Shown: positions 13,301 to 16,897 of the stretch, one piece after another | Numbering within the stretch: the first letter of the stretch is position 1 | How the letters are laid out: each line of letters begins with the position of its first letter | Source of the DNA: Bacillota bacterium | GTDB taxonomy: Bacteria > Bacillota > Clostridia > Christensenellales > CAG-138 | Assembly: GCA_023396535.1 (NCBI GenBank) | Contig: JAEWWD010000106.1 | Span: 1-16,897, forward strand | Length of the DNA stretch: 16,897 nt | Reading direction: 5' to 3' | Notes under the pieces: model-generated | Databases searched by the model: none | Told to the model about the DNA's origin: nothing | What the model saw: the letters and a program-made list of their open reading frames with translations, nothing else | Position numbers and translations under genes: made by a program

Positions 13301-13461
13301 TCGAAAAAGTGCCGAATGGCACTTTTTCGAGTTTTCAGGAACCGCCTGCACCATCGGTGCGGCCGGCGGTTCCTGCAGGGAAAGTCTTGCGCGGCAAGGC
13401 TTACGCTCGCGACGTACACGCCGCCGCGAGCGAATGAAGCCTCCGGGCGCCCTTAAAGACT
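13301..13461. repeat. Hairpin cluster C (inverted-orientation member)
   Basis: Starting 4 bp after the DUF2318 stop are: a perfect 13-bp hairpin TCGAAAAAGTGCC (13301-13313 with 13318-13330); a composite 11-bp stem CAGGAACCGCC (13336-13346 with 13365-13375) enclosing GCACC/GGTGC; and a three-level nested structure (AGTCTT 13383-13388 with 13456-13461, AAGGCTT 13396-13402 with 13437-13442, and CGCTCGCG 13404-13411 with 13425-13432). The complementary strand carries the loop CGGCGTGTACG and the flank CCTTG, aligning with clusters A and B. The first hairpin closely resembles 202-232 of cluster A and may also stop transcription of DUF2318. Confidence 0.7.
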
Positions 13462-13482
13462 CAAAGATGATTTCACAGTAAA

Positions 13483-13512
13483 AAAGCGGGTTCGTTTTAT
13501 AGAACCCGCTTT
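13483..13512. terminator. Bidirectional terminator between DUF2318 and hxlR-type genes
   Basis: AAAGCGGGTTC (13483-13493) pairs with 13502-13512 around an 8-nt loop, with T-rich sequence after it on the plus strand and a six-T run on the minus strand. A second perfect stem, GAAATTCCC with GAAA loop (13526-13547), lies between it and the stop of the minus-strand regulator. Confidence 0.75.
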
Positions 13513-13583
13513 ATTATTATTCTAGGAAATTCCCGAAAGGGAATTTCTTCAGCCATTGTTCATTGCGCAAAGCGCTTGCATCA

Positions 13584-13964
13584 TTACTCATTGCGCTGCG
13601 CGCCCTGCGCCTGTGCCGTCATGGAACAATTCGCCTCCACGCCGTTGTCGTGCATGTAGCCGTTGCCCCAATGGTACATGGCGGTGAGTATGGGTCTGAG
13701 GCTTTTCCCCAGGTCCGTCAGCGCGTATTCCACTTTGGGCGGCACCACGGGGTACACCGTGCGCGAAAGCAGATTGTCGCCTTCCAGTTCTCGTAATTGC
13801 TGGGTAAGCATTTTGGGCGTGGCCTGCGGAACGAGCCTTTGCAGCTCGCCGTGCCGCATGGCGCCGTCCACCAGATGCCAGAGTATCAGCGCTTTATATT
13901 TTCCGCCGATCAGGCGTAACGTCGTATCCACGGGGCAATGGATACCGCTGTTGCAGCAGTCCAT
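13584..13964 (-). CDS. HxlR-family winged-helix regulator
   Basis: A 126-residue MarR-like winged-helix protein of the HxlR family. It shows the family core LRLIGGKYKALILWHL, the recognition segment TPKMLTQQLRELEGDNLLSR, and the wing YPVVPPKVEYALTDLGKSL. The N-terminus has a cysteine cluster, Cys3, Cys4 and Cys10 (CCNSGIHCP), and there is a further Cys113. Cys10 matches the conserved position used as redox switch in relatives such as YodB. Sensing of thiol-reactive species or copper is therefore likely. AAAGGAG precedes the ATG at 13964; the reading frame stays open far upstream through the complement of copA, but that is a shadow. The gene is divergent from copA and could control it. Confidence 0.9.
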   Translation of the reverse strand: MDCCNSGIHCPVDTTLRLIGGKYKALILWHLVDGAMRHGELQRLVPQATPKMLTQQLRELEGDNLLSRTVYPVVPPKVEYALTDLGKSLRPILTAMYHWGNGYMHDNGVEANCSMTAQAQGAQRNE

Positions 13965-13991
13965 AAGCAGTCTCCTTTCCGGTATTGTACA

Positions 13992-14031
13992 TACTATCGT
14001 TTTGGGTACTATAGCACATAATAGTGCGTAC
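13992..14031. promoter_or_regulatory. Candidate HxlR operator between hxlR-type gene and copA
   Basis: TACTAT occurs at 13992-13997 and 14008-14013 as a direct repeat. The second copy forms an inverted pair, ACTAT/ATAGT (14009-14013 and 14021-14025), bracketed by GTAC at 14007-14010 and 14028-14031. HxlR regulators bind such TACTAT-like dyads. The element abuts the copA -35 box. Confidence 0.45.
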
Positions 14032-14059
14032 TTGATTAAAAGTACCTTAGAGATATAAT
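14032..14059 (+). promoter_or_regulatory. Sigma-A promoter of copA
   Basis: TTGATT at 14032-14037 is followed after 16 nt by a perfect TATAAT at 14054-14059. The predicted start is about 55 nt before the copA ATG. Confidence 0.65.
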
Positions 14060-14120
14060 GATAGCAAGGATGAAACTTGGCGTCAAGCGTACAAAATAAG
14101 GGAGAAACGGAGGGTTCCGT

Positions 14121-16586
14121 ATGGAGCATAAAACATTCGACATCCAAGGCATGACCTGCGCCGCCTGCGCGCAGCGCATAGAGCGCACCGTGCGCAAACT
14201 GCCCGGCGTGAAAGAAGCCAACGTCAACCTCGCGAGCGAGAAACTGTTTGTGGAACTGGACGAGAACGGGCCGCAGCCGGACGCGATCACACAGGCTGTC
14301 GCGAAGATCGGTTACTCCGCACAGGAAAAAACGGAATACAGCAACGTCACCATCCCCATCGGCGGCATGACCTGCGCGGCCTGTTCGCAGCGCGTGGAAA
14401 AGGCGCTCAAACGGCTGGACGGCGTGATCAGCGCCAGCGTCAACCTCGCCACCGAAAAGGCGACTGTCACTTACGACCCGCGGCGCGTGCGCATATCCGC
14501 CATGAAACAGGTCGTCGAGAAGGCGGGCTATCAGGTGCTCAAAATCGATCAAGCCAACGCCGCGGACGAGGACAGGGCGCGCAAGCAGAAAGAAATCCGC
14601 ACCATGTGGACGAAGTTCATAGTGGCCGCCGTTTTCTCGCTGCCGCTTCTCTATATCGCCATGGCGCCCATGATCTCGTTCGTGCGGCTGCCGTTCCCCA
14701 GGCTGCTTGATCCCATGCAGTATCCGCTCGTGTATGGGTTGGTGGAATTGCTGCTGGTACTGCCCGTTATCGGGGTAGGGTATAAGTTCTACACAATCGG
14801 CTTCAAGGCGCTGGTGCAGAAAAGCCCCAACATGGATTCGCTCATTGCCATAGGCACAACCGCGGCGTTCGTCTACAGCGCCTACAATGTGTGGCAAATC
14901 GCTTCCGGGAATTTTAAGGCCGTGGACTCGCTGTATTTTGAAACGGCGGGCGTCATCATCACGCTGATCATGCTGGGGAAGACTTTGGAAACGGTCTCCA
15001 AGGGCCGCACCAGCGACGCCATCAAAAAGCTGATGGGTCTCGCGCCCAAAACGGCCATACTGCTGCAGGACGGTGAGGAGAAGGAAATCCCCATCGACGA
15101 AGTGGAGATAGGCGACATACTCGTGGTGAAGCCCGGCGCGAAAATCCCCGTGGACGGCACGGTGCTCAGAGGACATACCGCCATCGATGAATCCATGCTG
15201 ACCGGCGAGAGCATGCCTGTCGATAAAAACGCGGGGGACGCCGTATACGCCGCCTCGCTCAACACCACAGGCGTCATACAGTTTAGGGCCGAAAAGATAG
15301 GCAGCGACACCGCGCTCGCCCAGATCATCAAACTGGTGGAGGACGCGCAGGGCTTCAAGGCCCCCATCGCCAAAATGGCGGATATCGTATCCGGCTATTT
15401 CGTGCCCATCGTGTGCGCCATCGCGCTCATAGCGGGCGTGGCGTGGTACATCGGTACGCGCAACGTGGAGTTCGCGCTGACCATATTCATTTCGGTATTG
15501 GTAATCGCCTGCCCCTGCGCGCTGGGCCTCGCCACGCCTACCGCCACCATGGTGGGCACGGGCAAGGGCGCGGAATACGGCATACTCATCAAAAGCGGCG
15601 AGGCGCTGGAGATGGCGCATAAGATCGACACCATCGTGTTCGACAAGACGGGCACGATTACGGAGGGCAAGCCCGCCGTTACGGATATACTGCCCGCGGA
15701 GGATACCGGCGCGGACGAGCTGCTGCAGATAGCCGCGGCGGCCGAAAGGGGCTCCGAGCATCCGCTTGGGCAGGCAATCGTGCGCGGCGCGCAGGAAAAG
15801 GGGCTGTCCCTTCCCGCGGCGGAAGGCTTTGAAGCGCTCACCGGGCGCGGTATCGCGGCGACAATCGGCAGCCGGGCGGTGCTCGCGGGCAACCGCAAGC
15901 TCATGGAGGAGCGCGGCGTGGAGCTTGGCGCGCTCGCAGCAAAATCCGACGCGCTGGCCGAAGAAGGCAAAACGCCCATGTACGTGGCGGCGGACGGCAG
16001 GCTTATCGGCATCGTCGCCGTAGCGGACGTCGTAAAAAAGAGCAGCCGCGCGGCCATAGAACGCCTGCACAAGATGGGCGTGCAGGTCGCCATGATCACG
16101 GGCGACAATCACAAGACGGCGGCGGCCATCGCCAGGCAGGTCGGCATAGACCGCGTGCTTGCCGAGGTGCTGCCGCAGGATAAATCCAACGAGGTCAAAA
16201 AGCTGCAGGCCGAGGGCCGCAAAGTGGCGATGGTCGGCGACGGCATCAACGACGCGCCTGCGCTCGCCCAGGCGGATATCGGCGTGGCCATAGGCTCAGG
16301 CACGGACGTCGCCATGGAATCGGCGGATATCGTGCTCATGCATTCCGACCTGATGGATGTGCCGGCAGCGCTGGAACTGAGCAAGAAGACAATCCGCAAT
16401 ATCAAGCAGAACCTGTTCTGGGCGTTCGGATACAACACCATAGGCATTCCCATCGCGGCGGGCATGCTGCATTTGTTCGGCGGTCCGCTCCTCAACCCCA
16501 TATTCGCGGCGGCGGCGATGAGCCTAAGCTCCGTATCCGTGGTATCAAACGCCCTGCGCCTCAGGCGGTTTAAGCCGGCGCGCTAA
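14121..16586 (+). CDS. copA: Copper-exporting P1B-type ATPase CopA
   Basis: An 821-residue P1B-1 ATPase that pumps Cu+ out of the cytosol. There are two N-terminal HMA domains with GMTCAAC: Cys13/Cys16 and Cys85/Cys88. The membrane CPC motif is Cys464-Pro-Cys466 in IACPCALGLATPTA. DKTGTITEG carries the phosphorylated Asp508. SEHPLG, MITGDN and GDGINDAPA mark the nucleotide-binding and actuator-linked parts, and TGES lies in the actuator. The last two helices show GYNTIG and MSLSSVSVVSN, the Cu+-specific residues Tyr-Asn and Met-x-x-Ser-Ser. Length and motifs are intact. GGAGG precedes the ATG. A lipoprotein gene follows after 18 bp. Regulation by the divergent HxlR-type protein is inferred from position. 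Confidence 0.96.
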   Translation: MEHKTFDIQGMTCAACAQRIERTVRKLPGVKEANVNLASEKLFVELDENGPQPDAITQAVAKIGYSAQEKTEYSNVTIPIGGMTCAACSQRVEKALKRLDGVISASVNLATEKATVTYDPRRVRISAMKQVVEKAGYQVLKIDQANAADEDRARKQKEIRTMWTKFIVAAVFSLPLLYIAMAPMISFVRLPFPRLLDPMQYPLVYGLVELLLVLPVIGVGYKFYTIGFKALVQKSPNMDSLIAIGTTAAFVYSAYNVWQIASGNFKAVDSLYFETAGVIITLIMLGKTLETVSKGRTSDAIKKLMGLAPKTAILLQDGEEKEIPIDEVEIGDILVVKPGAKIPVDGTVLRGHTAIDESMLTGESMPVDKNAGDAVYAASLNTTGVIQFRAEKIGSDTALAQIIKLVEDAQGFKAPIAKMADIVSGYFVPIVCAIALIAGVAWYIGTRNVEFALTIFISVLVIACPCALGLATPTATMVGTGKGAEYGILIKSGEALEMAHKIDTIVFDKTGTITEGKPAVTDILPAEDTGADELLQIAAAAERGSEHPLGQAIVRGAQEKGLSLPAAEGFEALTGRGIAATIGSRAVLAGNRKLMEERGVELGALAAKSDALAEEGKTPMYVAADGRLIGIVAVADVVKKSSRAAIERLHKMGVQVAMITGDNHKTAAAIARQVGIDRVLAEVLPQDKSNEVKKLQAEGRKVAMVGDGINDAPALAQADIGVAIGSGTDVAMESADIVLMHSDLMDVPAALELSKKTIRNIKQNLFWAFGYNTIGIPIAAGMLHLFGGPLLNPIFAAAAMSLSSVSVVSNALRLRRFKPAR

Positions 16587-16604
16587 CTAAAGGAGGAAGA
16601 AATA

Positions 16605-16897
16605 ATGAAGAAGTTCTTAAAACCCATACTCCTACTCAGTATTGCCGTTATGCTCGTGTTATCCTTTGTTGGCTGCGCCAAGCTGGATGTCGTAGCCCAG
16701 GAGTCGGTTACCTCGTTTGAAGCGCTGCTTAACACCGTGCCCGGAGGAGCCCAGGCCGATGAAGAAAACGGCGGCTGGTCTATCACCGCCCCCGACGGGA
16801 GCTCACGCTTTATCTGGAGCAGGGATTACAGCAAAAGCCCCCTGCACGACGTCATGATCGAGTTCGACGCGCAGCCGTTCATCGACGCGGGGCTGGA
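16605..16897 (+). CDS. Lipoprotein of unknown function, cut by the window edge
   Basis: About 97 residues are visible. The signal sequence MKKFLKPILLLSIAVML leads to the lipobox SFVGC, and the mature part begins CAKLDVVAQESVTSFEALL. The following sequence contains GGWSITAPDGSSRFIWSRDY and a segment around LHDVMIEFDAQPF. I do not recognise a family. AGGAGG precedes the ATG at good spacing, and only 18 bp separate it from copA, so it is probably cotranscribed and may serve at the cell surface in copper handling. The 3' end lies outside the window. Confidence 0.8.
   Translation, partial: MKKFLKPILLLSIAVMLVLSFVGCAKLDVVAQESVTSFEALLNTVPGGAQADEENGGWSITAPDGSSRFIWSRDYSKSPLHDVMIEFDAQPFIDAGL

Noticed and set aside
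13965..16112. In-frame extension of the HxlR-type gene for 2.1 kb through the complement of copA
   Set aside because: The family starts at 13964 with a ribosome binding site; the extension is a shadow of copA with no recognisable domain.

Overview
The window looks like a piece of chromosome from a GC-rich anaerobic Firmicute, most likely class Clostridia. The signs are strong AGGAGG-type ribosome binding sites, several lipoproteins with clean lipoboxes, an RsfA-like Myb regulator, a GntR(YtrA)/DUF1648 pair, a Prx6-type peroxiredoxin and a thioredoxin-reductase-like flavoprotein without recognisable NADPH motifs. The genus cannot be fixed from the sequence alone. No rRNA, tRNA, CRISPR array or transposase gene was seen.

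Left part (1-6000): a secreted lipoprotein of unknown function (282-1256, minus) and an RsfA-like Myb/SANT regulator (1894-2829, minus), each followed by a dense cluster of hairpins; an SDR oxidoreductase with a TfoX C-terminal-domain protein (3166-4239, plus); and an autoregulated-looking GntR regulator that overlaps a DUF1648/DUF5808 membrane protein by 4 bp (4514-5973, plus).

Middle part (6000-10800): a thiol-redox and persulfide block. It has a Prx6/ApTPx-like peroxiredoxin (6134-6808, minus), a TrxR-like flavoprotein that may be ferredoxin-linked (7008-7868, minus), and a divergent 826-residue fusion of CoA-disulfide/persulfide reductase, rhodanese, TusA and DsrE2-like domains (8209-10689, plus). 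A GTGAC[A/T]TTATCAC palindrome lies upstream of the peroxiredoxin and in the divergent promoter region of the other two, so the three genes may share one regulator.

Right part (10970-16897): a metal, probably copper, handling block. It has an HMA - UreH/TauE-SafE-like membrane - cupredoxin-like fusion (11056-12492), an easily missed 31-residue membrane microprotein (12571-12666), a DUF2318 lipoprotein (12736-13296), a Cys-rich HxlR-family regulator (13584-13964, minus) divergent from a two-HMA CopA Cu+-ATPase (14121-16586), and a lipoprotein running off the right edge. CopA would export cytosolic Cu+. The fusion, microprotein and DUF2318 protein would plausibly handle the metal at the membrane.

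The most unusual structure is non-coding. Three intergenic hairpin clusters (94-269, 1528-1818 and, in reverse orientation, 13301-13461) each carry a stem-loop with a conserved loop (CGRCRTGYRCG) and conserved flanks. The stem sequence differs in each copy but base-pairing is kept. Beside it are a composite stem and a long short-loop hairpin in the same order. This looks like a dispersed structured repeat family placed at gene 3' ends.
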